From NCBI GenBank assembly GCA_036245525.1, contig BTPG01000004.1, positions 47,927,823-47,991,822 on the forward strand: DNA of 64,000 nucleotides, read 5' to 3'. Of this stretch, positions 19,986-29,830 are shown one piece after another. Source of the stretch: Semisulcospira habei. Its lineage: Eukaryota; Mollusca; Gastropoda; Semisulcospiridae. The notes under the pieces were generated by a model. That model had not been told where the DNA came from. It saw only the letters and a program-made list of their open reading frames with translations, and searched no databases. The stretch's first letter is position 1, and every line of letters starts with the position of its first letter. The position numbers and the translations under genes are program-made.

Positions 19986-20122
19986 GACACTTTTATAAAT
20001 GTTGACTTGTTTTGGCTGAATACGTTGACATTCTTTGAGGCAGCTTAATGTCCTCGTTATACCAGTTCCAGACTTAAACCCGTGACTTTCTCCTTCTGGG
20101 CATCAAGGTGTGGATGGGGTCA

Positions 20123-20189
20123 GGAAGAGACATAGATTCGCATGAGCCCCCGCATCTGCGGGGGCTCATGCGAATCGATGTATTTTTTC
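20123..20189. mobile_element. pal-A MITE core
   Basis: CATAGATTCGCATGAGC mirrored by GCTCATGCGAATCGATG: the TTCGC / GCGAA variant is on both arms. Confidence 0.8.
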
Positions 20190-20396
20190 AGTTGTAGGCG
20201 TCACTAGCTGCGGGAAAGATACGCACATTGTCCTAGCGGTCATAGGTATATTACATCGAACCTTTTGGGGATTGGTCGCACTGACGGTCGTCCCCGATGG
20301 AGTTGGTCTCCCATTAAACCAATTAATTATAGCTCCATACACCGCCATCCAGAGTATTATGGTTATATGTCTTCTACAGTGGCCTAGGAACGGGGG

Positions 20397-20513
20397 AGCC
20401 AGGGGGGAAAGGGTGGGGGTGGGGTGGGGCGGTGTGTGTGTGTGTGCGCCTAGTGTGCGTGTGTGGGTAAGGGGGGGGGGGGTGGGTGGGTGGGTGGGGG
20501 GGGGGAAGGTCCC
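20397..20513 (+). repeat. G-rich / GTGTG tract
   Basis: GGGGTGGGGTGGGG, (GT)n and a long G-run with (GGGT)n; G-quadruplex candidate. Confidence 0.8.
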
Positions 20514-20918
20514 TGGGTCGAATCGCACATAATTTGCAATAGCCAGTATTATCCAAGTTTATTACCAGATTATTTTCCTTTACCTCGCCAGAACAACTCG
20601 TTTATATTGTGATGATTGCTGTGGTACGAGTTTTATATGCCATGTTTTTTATCGTTAGGTACGCTGTGATTATTAGCTGTGTGTGATAATGGTGTGTTAT
20701 TATTTTAGTCTTTAGTAACTGACATCAAAACACATTCCAATGTTTTTATTATTTTTTTTAACATGAAAACATAATATGGCAATAAACTATCTTATCTCAT
20801 CTTACCTGCCCGACATAATCCTAGCGGCTTTATTTGAGCTGTTTTTAACCTCACACACAAATCTCACTGCAGTTGGCTGGCAGTTACTGGCTTGGGAAGT
20901 TCCAGCAACTGGACACCC
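20514..20918. other. Unassigned AT-rich sequence
   Basis: AT-rich with ACATAATATGGCAATAAACTATCTTATCTCATC near 20769-20802, which resembles a retroposon 3' end. No body recognised. Confidence 0.4.
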
Positions 20919-21034
20919 CCCCCCCCCCACACACACACACACACACACACTCACACACACAAGAGCAAATGTGTGTGCAGTGGATACTCTGTCCTCCCCT
21001 CACTACATCTACTGCATCCCCCTCCCCCATCACC

Positions 21035-21094
<60 letters not shown>

Positions 21095-21099
21095 CTCAT

Positions 21100-21158
<59 letters not shown>

Positions 21159-21160
21159 TC
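20919..21160. repeat. (CA)n compound microsatellite
   Basis: C-run then CA arrays at 20929-20961, 21037-21093 and 21102-21159 with unique DNA between. Confidence 0.95.
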
Positions 21161-21235
21161 ATTTTTGGAGGAAGAAAAAATGACAGATTATAGTTTTGAT
21201 ATTCACATTGGAGTTTTCGAGGTTGGACGAATAAT

Positions 21236-21291
21236 CCCCCACTCCCGCCCCCGCCCCCGCCCCCCCCCCCCACCCCACTCCCCACCCCTAA
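21236..21291. repeat. C-rich tract
   Basis: CCCCCGCCCCCG-type run and C/A mixture; the minus strand is a G-quadruplex candidate. Confidence 0.8.
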
Positions 21292-21562
21292 CTCCCCTTG
21301 TGATATTTTGGAGTTTAGATTGTTGTTCAGTTTTCGGTTAGACTGTTGCCGCCAGAACGCAGGAAAGTTTGCCCAATGCGCATTACAAAAACCTCGTAAT
21401 CGTGTGCCTACTCATATAGATTGTTTTAAGAAGTGTAGACATTTGTATTTGACGCAAAAGACGTTGTATCTGCGAAGTGTATCAATCAAACACGCCACAG
21501 GGCACACGGCCTTAAGAAGTCTCCACATCGTGTCCGATTCACTATTTACAGTTGCTTGCCTT

Positions 21563-21676
21563 TCCCTAGGGGCAAAAGGTCTTCGGGCCCACGGCGGCCG
21601 CAGGGGGCCCGCGCACAGTCGTGCGCGGGCCCGCTGCGGCCATCGTGGGCCCGACCGAGGCCCTTTGCGCACTGGG
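21563..21676. mobile_element. pal-B element
   Basis: GGGGCAAAAGGTCTTCGGGCCCACGG mirrored by GTGGGCCCGACCGAGGCCCTTTGCGC; centre GCCCGCGCACAGTCGTGCGCGGGC is a strong stem. Confidence 0.8.
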
Positions 21677-21765
21677 TTTCGGGTGGACAGAAAAAAAACC
21701 CGCTAACTATAGGATTACAAACACAAACACACTTTACATTTGTTTAGATTGTTGTTCCAGTTTCC

Positions 21766-21812
21766 GCCGCCCCCCCCCCCCCCCAAAAAAAAAAAAAAAA
21801 ATAAAAAAAAAA
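21766..21812. repeat. Poly-C then poly-A
   Basis: C-run directly joined to A-runs, as at 6042-6127. Confidence 0.85.
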
Positions 21813-21981
21813 TGCTAATTATAGCACGGCAAACTCAAACCGAATGGAATCAATTCCGAGTGAAAGGTTCGGGGGGACGAGCGTGGCGTGGCATGGCGTT
21901 TTTACGTAACCATAGACACAGATCGATCGCGGAACAATTCGTGGGAGCCGCTCATTATCATACGCAATAAAGGCTGGCAGG

Positions 21982-22060
21982 CTCACACTGACTCACACTG
22001 GGTGTCTTCCTCCATTCGCTACCGCTCACCAGTGGTAGCGAATCGAGGGAGGTAACCAGT
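21982..22060. repeat. pal-M hairpin
   Basis: CACACTGG...TTCCTCCATTCGCTACCGCT and GGTAGCGAATCGAGGGAGGTAACCAGTGTG pair with a few mismatches. No other copy seen. Confidence 0.65.
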
Positions 22061-22140
22061 GTGTCTCGGACTAGATACCCAGTGAGTGAAGGTTTTGGGG
22101 CTTTTTTCCCCAGCCAACGGCGTCTTGGGAGGTGTCATAA

Positions 22141-22248
22141 CCCAGTAAGCAAAAACCGTCGGCCCCACGACCACCGCAGTGAGCCCGCGCACTGCTGTGC
22201 GCGGGCCCACTGCGGCGGTCGTGGGTCCGAAGACGTCTGGCTATTGGG
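22141..22248. mobile_element. pal-B element
   Basis: CCCAGTAAGCAAAAACCGTCGG start; centre GAGCCCGCGCACTGCTGTGCGCGGGCCCACTGCGG strongly paired; right end eroded (GGCTATTGGGG). Confidence 0.8.
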
Positions 22249-22377
22249 GATAAGCCCTCTGCTGAAAACACGTACAGTGTTTTGCCTGTCATAGGTAAAC
22301 ATTTTGCAAGAATTCTTTTGGGTGTATATCACAGTTGGTCTCAAGTTTCTGACGCATAACCGTACTCGCATTGCTAA

Positions 22378-22803
22378 GGGCCCCCGCATCAATAGCGGCG
22401 AAAGTGTCGTTTAGCGTTGCCAGCGGACACGCTATAGGGTTCGGGAAGTTCCCTGCGTCGCCTAGGAACGTCGGCGCGTCAGCCGCCATCTTAAGAGGAT
22501 ACCATAGGCTTAAGATAGTAGCGAAGTAGTGTTTCAATACGTTTTTCTTCATGTTTCTTCCTCTTTGGAAACAAACAAGAACAGATTCTGGATAGCGGTT
22601 TCCTACGGGGATGGCAAGACTTGCTGTTATTGCCTATAGCACGTCAGGACTTTCCTGACATTGTCCCGACAGCGATTTCCCGATGAGCGCCTTAGTCGCT
22701 ATCCTCACAAGATGACCGCCACGACTAGCGTGATGACGTCAGCTTCCCGAACCCTATACGACGCTTTCGCAGCTATTGATGTGGAGCGCCTTGAACGAGT
22801 TAA
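22378..22803. mobile_element. pal-F MITE interrupted by pal-P element
   Basis: Left remnant CCCCGCATCAATAGCGGCGAAAGTGTCG...GACACGC and right remnant GACGCTTTCGCAGCTATTGATG...CCTTGAACGAGTTAA are the two sides of one pal-F palindrome split by the insertion at 22433-22758. Outer left TTAA is lost. Confidence 0.75.
22433..22758. mobile_element. pal-P inverted-repeat element nested in pal-F
   Basis: GGGTTCGGGAAG and CTTCCCGAACCC ends, each flanked by TATA, which looks like the target duplication. The interior includes CCATCTTAAGAGGATACC and is shared, inverted, with 24424-24930. No open frame of note. Confidence 0.75.
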
Positions 22804-22921
22804 ATCAATTATCTATAAATATGTATAGCGCAGAATTTGTGTTTTATGGACGCCTCTATTTCTTTCGTTGAGCCTGAGGGAACCTACGCAGGGAAGTGTA
22901 CGCAGCCTGCGGCTCCTTCTC

Positions 22922-22976
22922 AGGAAGGGGCCGGGTGGAGGGGGTGGGGGTGGTGGTGGAGGTGAGGGGGTGCATG
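22922..22976 (+). repeat. G-rich tract
   Basis: GGGTGGAGGGGGTGGGGGTGG-type; G-quadruplex candidate. Confidence 0.75.
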
Positions 22977-23415
22977 GAGGTGTAGACATAAACCTGATGC
23001 CGCATAGAATATATAGCGGCGCACCTTGCTTAGTGGCTGGTGCAGGACTAAGCTCGCTCATGCAACTGGCCCATCTTTAAAGTCTGTGCACGAAAGTCGT
23101 TTTGGATCCGCTCCGTATTATCTGCTTGTCTGCGTACGTCTTCAGTGATTGATGTTTTGCATGCGGGCCATTTCGCGTGAAACATGCACATACAAGCAAG
23201 GACAAGAGACACCTCCCATCGCTCTATCCACCGTCCACATACCCCACCCCCCATCCCCAAAAAGAATCCACCCCCCCAAAAAAAACCTGATCTACGCGAA
23301 CATGCGGAATCGTTGATGTTTGGCAGACGGCCTTTAGTGTGGAAATTCATTGTCACGGGTTTGGATAGTTCCCATCGTTCGATACCACTCCCCCATCCAC
23401 AACCCTGGGCCTTTT

Positions 23416-23481
23416 GCAAGAGGCATAGATCCTCATGAGCCCCCGCTTTACGCGTGGGCTCATGAGGATCCATACCTCTTG
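23416..23481. mobile_element. pal-A MITE core
   Basis: GCAAGAGGCATAGATCCTCATGAGCC mirrored by GGGCTCATGAGGATCCATACCTCTTG; tip CTTTACGCG. Confidence 0.8.
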
Positions 23482-23704
23482 AAGATGGCGAATCTAACGG
23501 CCCGCCCCATGCATGCTTTCCTAAGTGCACGTTTTTTCCGGCCGGGGAGACCATGGGACTTTTACTCTAGACGATGGTGTATGCCAGCCCTGGCTCTCAG
23601 CCATACTAATCAGGTAATTGTAGCCAGTCGATTTGGCCAAATACGGCTCTCCACCCGCCCGTGCTTTGCGCCCAGAGTACAACTAGTAATGCCAAGCCTT
23701 TCAC

Positions 23705-23859
23705 GAGCCACTGAGCTCCAGGGGTCTGACCAAGACTATTAGATCTAAGCGTTCACACGCTTCGAGTACGACTAATAAAGGCGAGCCGCTGAGCTCTGGA
23801 GGGTCGCCCATGGCTATGAGATCTAAGCGTTCCTACGCTTCGAGAACAGCTAAGTAAAG
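23705..23859 (+). repeat. Two-copy direct repeat (about 77 bp)
   Basis: GAGCC.CTGAGCTC..G.GGGTC...C followed by AGATCTAAGCGTTC.CACGCTTCGAG and CTAA.TAAAG occurs twice head to tail with about 15 percent divergence. Each copy has an AAGCGT...ACGCTT hairpin. Confidence 0.7.
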
Positions 23860-23924
23860 ACTTCGAGAACAGTTTCAAAATTACGCGATAGAGCTGAGAA
23901 TAACCGATTCGTCAAATAACTTGT

Positions 23925-24148
23925 TTAACCCTTTTAACCCCAAGGTCCCATTCTCAAATTTTGGAGGTGTTGCTTAACGACTATGTACCAGTTGCAGGAG
24001 ATGGCTTGACCATGATAATTCAAGGGTAGTGCCAGATTAGCTTGGCGCCTTCAGGCGCCAAGCTAATCTGGCACTACCCTTGAATTATCATGGTCAATCC
24101 ATGGTCAATCCATCTCCTGCTGTAGTGACTCGGGGCTAAATGGGTTAA
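23925..24148. mobile_element. pal-D MITE, full element (224 bp)
   Basis: TTAACCCTTTTAACCCC start, GGGGCTAAATGGGTTAA end. The right arm carries an extra tandem ATGGTCAATCC, so the outer arms are out of register by 11 bp. The inner stem from CATGATAATTC to GGCGCC is perfect. Confidence 0.9.
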
Positions 24149-24266
24149 AGCGATCTGCTCGGCCATGGCGGACTGAAACTCGCCGCTACAACAGATTATT
24201 ATTTTATTAATGCTATCTTGCCTCAGCTATAACCTATAACCTTCTTTTCACAAATCCATGTGAGTA

Positions 24267-24368
24267 GGCATCCTTAACAGAAGTTTTCTATTGGACCTTA
24301 TGCGCATCGGGGGAGGGGTGGTGAGATGGCGAATGGGGGCGGGGGTGTGGGGTGGGTGGGTGGGTGGG

Positions 24369-24402
<34 letters not shown>

Positions 24403-24423
24403 GGGGGGTACCCTCCTACGTAC
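24267..24423 (+). repeat. Direct repeat flanking pal-P, left copy
   Basis: CTTAACAGAAGTTTTC...TTGGACCTTATGCGCATCGGGGGAGGGGTGG to CTCCTACGTAC, with an internal (TG)n at 24371-24402. It is repeated at 24934-25057 without the (TG)n. Confidence 0.75.
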
Positions 24424-24930
24424 ATAGGGCTCGGGAAGCTGACGTCATCACGCTAGTTGTGACGGCCATCTTGAGAGGATACGGCGTCGACATGCGCGCA
24501 TCGGGAAAGCGCTGTCAGGACAATGTTAGGAAAGAAGTACCCAACGGAGAAAGAAACACGCTTAGAAAAGACGGGTACAACACAATTTATTAATATTTCG
24601 GGTAAATACCCTTTGTCAAAATAGACAAACAAACAAACAGAGAGATTAGCCGCTACTTATCTTCATTGGCAGAAGGAATGTGGCAACTCAATGTCTGGAA
24701 AGTCCTGACGTGCTATCGGCAATAACAGCAAGTCTTGCCATCACCGTAGAAAACCCCTAACCAGAATCTGTTTTTGTTTGTTTCCAAAGTGGAAGAAACA
24801 TGAAGAAAAACGTGTTGAAACACTACTTCGCTACTATCTGAAGTCTATCGCCAGACGAGCGTGTCCTCTCAAGATGGCGGCGCGGCAGCCGACGTTTCCT
24901 AGCAACGCGGGGAACATCCCGAGCCCTATA
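24424..24930. mobile_element. pal-P element with nested insertion
   Basis: GGGCTCGGGA and TCCCGAGCCC ends with ATA/TATA flanks, inverted relative to the copy at 22433-22758. Split by 24535-24689. Outside the insertion the two copies align through CAGGACAATG / CATTGTCC and GGAAAGTCCTGACGTGCTAT. Confidence 0.75.
24535..24689. mobile_element. pal-G single arm inserted in pal-P
   Basis: TACCCAACGGAGAAAGAAACACGCTTAG through CGCTACTTATCTTCATTGGCAG is one arm of the 17678-18005 foldback. It is bracketed by 13-bp near-direct repeats AATGTTAGGAAAG (24522-24534) and AATGTCTGGAAAG (24690-24702). Confidence 0.7.
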
Positions 24931-24933
24931 GGA

Positions 24934-25057
24934 ACGCTTAACAGAAGTTTTTAATTGAACCTTATGCGTATCGGGGGAGGGGTGGGGGGGATGGCAAAAG
25001 GGGGCGGGGATGGGAGTTGGGGGTCGGTTGGGGGGGGTTCTCTCCTACGTACTTAGG
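24934..25057 (+). repeat. Direct repeat flanking pal-P, right copy
   Basis: CTTAACAGAAGTTTTTAATTGAACCTTATGCG to CTCCTACGTACTTAGG, G-rich interior; partner of 24267-24423. Confidence 0.75.
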
Positions 25058-25362
25058 AGAAGAAGAGCAGAGGGAAAAAAATGTTTCATTTAACGACAAT
25101 CAGATGTCTTCGGTTATTTCGTTTGCCCAACATTTTTGAAAGTCCTAATGGAGATATTGTGAAGTATTAACCATTTGTTTCCTTGAACAGGTCGTTTCAA
25201 ACGGTGCCGATCTGTTCAAGGTAAAGGTGTATACAGATTTTCACGTGCCTTGTCTTGACCCTGCCCATGTCCAGAGACGTTACATACTATATGAGATCTC
25301 AGTCTGTGTCAAGCGGGTGACATGACGTCGAAGTTCTTACCTAATAATGCAATAAGCCACGT
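25058..25362. other. Unassigned sequence
   Basis: No recognised element. A GAACAGGTCGTTTCAAACGGTGCCGATCTGTTC hairpin lies near 25185-25217. Confidence 0.4.
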
Positions 25363-25527
25363 TTCAACCAGCCGCTGCTGGCCGTCCCCAGTACGTGAAG
25401 GCCATCAGGCCTAAGTAGGCCGCAGTGGGCGCGCGCACAAATGTGCGCGCGTCCACTGCGGCCTACTTCGGCCACTATATGGCCTTTTGCGTGCTATGGA
25501 CAGCCGGCCACCAGCGGCTGGTTTAAA
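25363..25527. mobile_element. pal-B element within a longer palindrome
   Basis: The pal-B hairpin (TACGTGAAGGCCAT... GGCGCGCGCACAAATGTGCGCGCG ...ATGGCCTTTTGCGTG) is enclosed by a further pair of arms, AACCAGCCGCTGCTGGCCGTCC / GGACAGCCGGCCACCAGCGGCTGGTT. About 165 bp in all. The other pal-B copies do not have the outer arms. Confidence 0.8.
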
Positions 25528-25974
25528 CATACGTGTAGTTGCTGCTTTCTTCGACAGCGTCATTGTACACACATGTACAGGAAGCCGTTAGAAGTTCATA
25601 GAGGTTAGACTCTTTATTCCACAAAAATATACAATTGCATCCTTCGCAGAAATATTGAAACTGCATTACGCAAAGATGTAGCGTTTTCTGTCATACTCGT
25701 ATAGAATTGTAAAATTGAAGACTAATTGTAAAAGCAAATGCACATTTAAAAACATGGGAAATATTGGCACTTTCGTTCCTGTGAGATCGCGCTTGCCTTT
25801 GGCTGTCACAGTAACCGGAAGTCGACAGCGCCATCTAATCTCACGACAAGCTGACCTTTAGGTGAGGGTAAGCCAGGAACTGCGTCGTTGATCCACGATC
25901 TCTGCGAGCCCAAATGAGCGTCAGATCGGTTGGCAATTTTCCGATGGCTTCCCCTGAGAGCATAGCGTGGATCA
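25528..25974. other. Unassigned sequence
   Basis: No recognised element or coding domain. Confidence 0.4.
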
Positions 25975-26040
25975 GCGAGAGGCAAGGATTGCCATGAGCC
26001 CCTTCGGCTGCAGGAGGTCATGAGAATCTATGCCTCTTGC
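25975..26040. mobile_element. pal-A MITE core, diverged
   Basis: GCGAGAGGCAAGGATTGCCATGAGCCCC and GGTCATGAGAATCTATGCCTCTTGC pair with several mismatches. Confidence 0.7.
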
Positions 26041-26379
26041 AGGTGAAAGGTGCTGAATTAAGGACTTTATAGTTTGTCGGAAGATTTCTTGCAGACGTGA
26101 CATTTAGCCACTGTCATGGTTTATGTCGGAATGATTCCTGAGGAATAGCGTTGACCCTGTATGCTTGAGGACAACCAGGAGCCCCAGGAAGGGAGACCAA
26201 AAGTAACAGAGTAGACAACCGGCATCAGTTCCGGTGGTGGCGTGACTCACTTTCCCCGGCAGTGTGTGTGTGTGTTTAACTGTAGCCGGCGCGGCGGGTC
26301 GATCAGCAATGATGATTGTCATACATAGAAGGCCGTCCGTGGAGTGACCCGTCTGTAGTCCTTTCACACTCATGGCCAA

Positions 26380-26595
26380 ATCACCCCCTTCAGTGCCGAG
26401 AAATACTCAACAGAGTCCAGCCGCAAGAGACCTAGATCCTCATGAGCCCCCGCAGTCGCGGGGGCTCATGAGGATCTATGTCTCTTGCTGAAACCAATTT
26501 GTATCCACGTTCCTTGGACGGTTGTGGCATGCGGTGGTCGAGTGGACAAAGATTTCGGAAATACAATATACCTACAGTGGCAAGAAAGGGGTTAA
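26380..26595. mobile_element. pal-A MITE, full element
   Basis: Left end TCACCCCCTTCAGTGCCGAG (TTAA mutated) and right end GGCAAGAAAGGGGTTAA. Core hairpin 26423-26488 is perfect except for one base near CCTAGATCC. Right shoulder GAAACCAATTTGTATCCACGTTCCTTGGACGG. Confidence 0.82.
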
Positions 26596-26611
26596 CATTT
26601 GAAGAAAAAAA

Positions 26612-26666
26612 TTGAACGAAGTCAAAAGTAGCTTGTTGTTAATAAATAACCTTTGACTTCGTTCAA
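26612..26666. repeat. AT-rich hairpin
   Basis: TTGAACGAAGTCAAAAG and CTTTGACTTCGTTCAA pair around a 22-nt AT-rich loop. Confidence 0.75.
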
Positions 26667-26869
26667 AAGTTAAACAAAAATTAACACGTAACCTTTCTTT
26701 AAATGTTACTTCTTAAAAAAGACTTTTACTTGTTAAAAAAGGGTGAAATTTGCATTAGGATGACACGAAACACGTTTATTACTGAGCTTAAAGCGATCTG
26801 TTCCAAGGCGGGCTTTGCCGATACAAAGATCCGTATCCGCCAAAGAAACACGAATACAAAGTGGTTTCA

Positions 26870-26935
26870 GCAAGAGGTATAGATCCTCATGAGCCCCCGC
26901 AGTCGCGGGGGCTCATGAGGATCTATACCTCTTGC
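26870..26935. mobile_element. pal-A MITE core, perfect
   Basis: GCAAGAGGTATAGATCC mirrored by GGATCTATACCTCTTGC; GGTATAG / CTATACC variant on both arms. Right shoulder ends GGCAGTGAACAGGTTAA at 26976. Confidence 0.88.
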
Positions 26936-27317
26936 ATTTGGAGCGGTGTCCATTTTTTTCGGCAGTGAACAGGTTAATGTCGCCAAGCAGCTCTTGTACC
27001 ACCCTTCAGCGACCATGATCCCTGCACGTACATTGTTTGAGCGTGCCGCGGCTGAATGGACTGATGTCATTGGGTACACACACAAACTCACAGCGCTGCA
27101 TCAGGCACGGTCAACCGGCTTCCATACAGATGTGATCGATATCTGTGTGTTGTTGCCCGCAACTTGGTTATAGCTATATACACACTGCTGGCGTGGAAGT
27201 AGCTGGAAATAAGGCCACTTTTGTTTGCCACATTGCCGATCATTACCCAAGTACTTTCTCTGCGCGAGCCAAGCGAATACCATTTTTGAATCACATACCG
27301 CACCAAACGTATATCGA

Positions 27318-27830
27318 AGCGCACAACGTTGTTTTCCCAAATATCTCCGCAAAGAAACACTTTTCTCTACCACTGTAAGAACAAATATCGTTTAATGCCA
27401 ATTGACCTAATATGGAATATTTTTACTGAACTCCTGTGATTTGTAGATTTTGCTGTACAGTCGTAAAAAAAATGGTGAAAAGACGAGAACACGCCATTTT
27501 CAATATCCTCAAAAGAGCCCCGGCAGATTTCAATATTGAGGTCAAGCATGCAGACCTCATGATGCCTGCGCAGTTTCAGGTTTGAAAACTTGGCCAATTC
27601 ACATGAAAATGGATCTTTCTTATACTGGGCTTAATATATCTGGGGCACATTTAGGGATGTAAAATCAGCCATTTTATGCAAAAATTCCGAAATTTTACGA
27701 CTGACACATTGTTCGATTTTCTTCAAAGTAAACCATATTAGGTCAGCTGTCACTGAATGATATTTGTTCTAAGATTGGTATAGAAAAGGGTTTTTTTTGT
27801 GTGGAGATATTTGCGAAAAATGTTGTGCGC
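27318..27830. mobile_element. pal-Q inverted-repeat element
   Basis: Left arm 27318-27422 (GCGCACAACGTTGTTTTCCCAAATATCTCCGC...TTGACCTAATATGG) and right arm 27727-27830 (CCATATTAGGTCAGCT...GAGATATTTGCGAAAAATGTTGTGCGC) are inverted copies at about 80 percent identity, around 300 bp of AT-rich DNA. No transposase frame inside. A foldback or decayed DNA transposon. Confidence 0.65.
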
Positions 27831-27876
27831 TCCGAATGTCAAACGACCTATATTGGCTTTGTGAATGTAATGTGTG

Positions 27877-27878
<2 letters not shown>

Positions 27879-27966
<88 letters not shown>
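27879..27966. repeat. (TG)n microsatellite
   Basis: TG run with one TTTG interruption, directly abutting the next hairpin. Confidence 0.97.
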
Positions 27967-27968
<2 letters not shown>

Positions 27969-27969
27969 A

Positions 27970-28066
27970 CTAACGAGCAAAAGAAATGTGACATTTTTGG
28001 AATCACCAAGGACACTCATAGTGTTTCCGATGATTCCAGAAATGTCGAATTTCTTTTGCTCGTCAG
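27970..28066. mobile_element. pal-I hairpin element
   Basis: ACGAGCAAAAGAAATGTGACATTTTTGGAATCA...TGATTCCAGAAATGTCGAATTTCTTTTGCTCGT, tip AAGGACACTCATAGTGTTTC. TA-flanked CTGACGAGCAAAAGAAATG ends in other copies suggest a Tc1/mariner-type MITE. Confidence 0.75.
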
Positions 28067-28095
28067 GATTATAACATCGAAAGTCGTTCCTCAGT

Positions 28096-28215
28096 GAAGG
28101 CAAAAAGACAGTAAGTCCGGTTTTGGTAAAAAGCGGGATTTTCACCGCAGTACAATGAAATCCTGCTTTTCACAACATATACTTACCGCCTGTTGCCTTC
28201 ACAGGGCAGAGCTCT
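28096..28215. repeat. pal-J foldback element
   Basis: GAAGGCAAAAAGACAGTAAGT and ACTTACCGCCTGTTGCCTTC outer arms; AAAAAGCGGGATTTTCA / TGAAATCCTGCTTTT inner arms. Confidence 0.7.
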
Positions 28216-28446
28216 TCACGCCAAGCTGTATGATAATAGCGACAGGGTCACACGCTAAGCGAAGAGATATTTAGTGTCGCGCGCTGTGTTGCCGAGTTAT
28301 TGCCGGCGGCTGGCCATTTTGCCGTGAAGGAAGCGGCCGAGGAACCCAGCGCGCACAATGGGAATCTAATTTGTTTGCGTGATTGTCCTCGTTGAGTGAC
28401 TATCCAGGCTATAATGTACCTGTACTAGGAGCATTTCGATTAGCGT

Positions 28447-28545
28447 TTAACCCCTTGATTGCCACTGGCGATACCGCCCGGCGGAAAATAGGCGTAACTA
28501 CGCGTTTTTTTCCCGCCGGGCGGTAACGTCATTAGCAGTTCACAC
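28447..28545. mobile_element. pal-N TTAA element, partial
   Basis: TTAACCCCTTGATTGCCACTGG start; CCGCCCGGCGGAAAA and TTTTCCCGCCGGGCGG form an inner stem with GTAACTACG at the tip. The right TTAA is lost. Confidence 0.6.
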
Positions 28546-28956
28546 GCACGCACGCACGCGCTGTGTTATTCTGGTAAGAGCTGAAGCAAAGAAACGGACC
28601 TAGAAATTAAAAAAAAAAACCAGCCACAGCCATTATTACATTCACCATTGATCGGATGCCGCCTGATTTGGTTTTTCCGTGCAACACCCATACCCGCGCA
28701 GTCGACCCAAAGCAACACGATATCGGCACATTAGTACTAGTGCCGCTGGCCCACACCTGCCCTAACATCTCATATGTACCCCCAGAAAACGCCAAATGCG
28801 ATTTAGGGGAATTTTAACCTATGCTTGGCTACCCGGAAGTCAAAGCAAGCTTTTCCCCCACTCAATACTTGTGACTAAAGTTATCTAGACTAGATGCGTT
28901 TATGAATTTAAAGTCAGTTTATTCAGTAAGATTAAAATAAAATTAAATTATAACCC
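28546..28956. other. Unassigned sequence
   Basis: No recognised element or coding domain. Confidence 0.4.

Positions 28957-29033
<77 letters not shown>
28957..29033. repeat. (CA)n microsatellite
   Basis: About 38 uninterrupted CA units. Confidence 0.97.
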
Positions 29034-29034
<1 letters not shown>

Positions 29035-29300
29035 GCCCCCCCCCAGTGAAACCGTCTGTGCATGTGGCATGCTTTGACCAGCACTTCCAACGTAGAGTGA
29101 CGTACATTGTTTATTGATCAGCGCGGGGGAAATCCTCTATGATTACGGCCAGTCGATGAGTCGGAGGTATAATGCAACATGGTCACGTGATTTTCCGTTG
29201 GGCAGACCATTGGGTCTGCGCTAAAGATTACAGTGCAGCCGGCACCCTCCTTCTCCCTCAACCCTTGTCTGTGAGAACCTTCCTCGTAGTTGCAGACATT

Positions 29301-29519
29301 TTAACCCTTTTTAGCCCCAAGGTCCCATTTCTCAGATATTGGAGGTGCTGCCTAACGACTATGTACCGGCTGCACTGAGGAGATGGCTTGACCATGATAA
29401 TTGAAGGGTAGCGGCAGCTTAGCATGGCGCCTGAAGGCGCCATGCTAAGCTGGCGCTACCCTTCAATTATCCTGGTCAAGCCATCTATTGCTGTAGGGAT
29501 CCGGGGCTAAAAGGATTAA
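29301..29519. mobile_element. pal-D MITE, full element (219 bp)
   Basis: TTAACCCTTTTTAGCCCC start; GGGGCTAAAAGGATTAA end. The stem differs from the pal-D consensus at four or more places, nearly all mirrored in the opposite arm: TTGAAGG/CCTTCAA, GCTTAGC/GCTAAGC, CATGGCGCC/GGCGCCATG. Confidence 0.9.
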
Positions 29520-29586
29520 AGCCGTTGCCTATTCAAGCACCATGTAGCCCCCATTCATTCAAGACACGCTAACATTGGTGGGGCGA

Positions 29587-29654
29587 GCAAGAGGCAAAGA
29601 GCCCTCATGAGCCCCCGCACGTGCTGGGGCTCATGAGGGGTCTTTGCCTCTTGC
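29587..29654. mobile_element. pal-A MITE core, CAAAGAGCCC variant
   Basis: Same arm variant and same flanks as 17482-17549, with CCCCCGC-ACGTGC-TGGGG tip and one mismatch (GAGGGGTC). Confidence 0.85.
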
Positions 29655-29739
29655 TGGTCCGCTCTGCATTTGTGTTCTTTGAGCGGGTTGGGTTCTTTGG
29701 CGTTCAACTGACAAATAATAATTCGCACGGTCACAAGGC

Positions 29740-29819
29740 TAATCTGGCACTATCATTCAATTATCATGGTCAAGCCATCTCCTGCTGTAGGAATCCGGGG
29801 GTAAAAGTTTTAAAGCCGA
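29740..29819. mobile_element. pal-D right-half fragment
   Basis: GGCTAATCTGGCACTATCATTCAATTATCATGGTCAAGCC to GGGGGTAAAAGTTTTAA is the right arm and right end of a pal-D element, fused directly to the preceding block. Confidence 0.7.
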
Positions 29820-29830
29820 AGTAGTCCTTC

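Noticed and set aside
23705..23859. Possible tRNA-like pair
   Set aside because: The AAGCGT...ACGCTT hairpin lacks the D and T arms and acceptor pairing of a tRNA.
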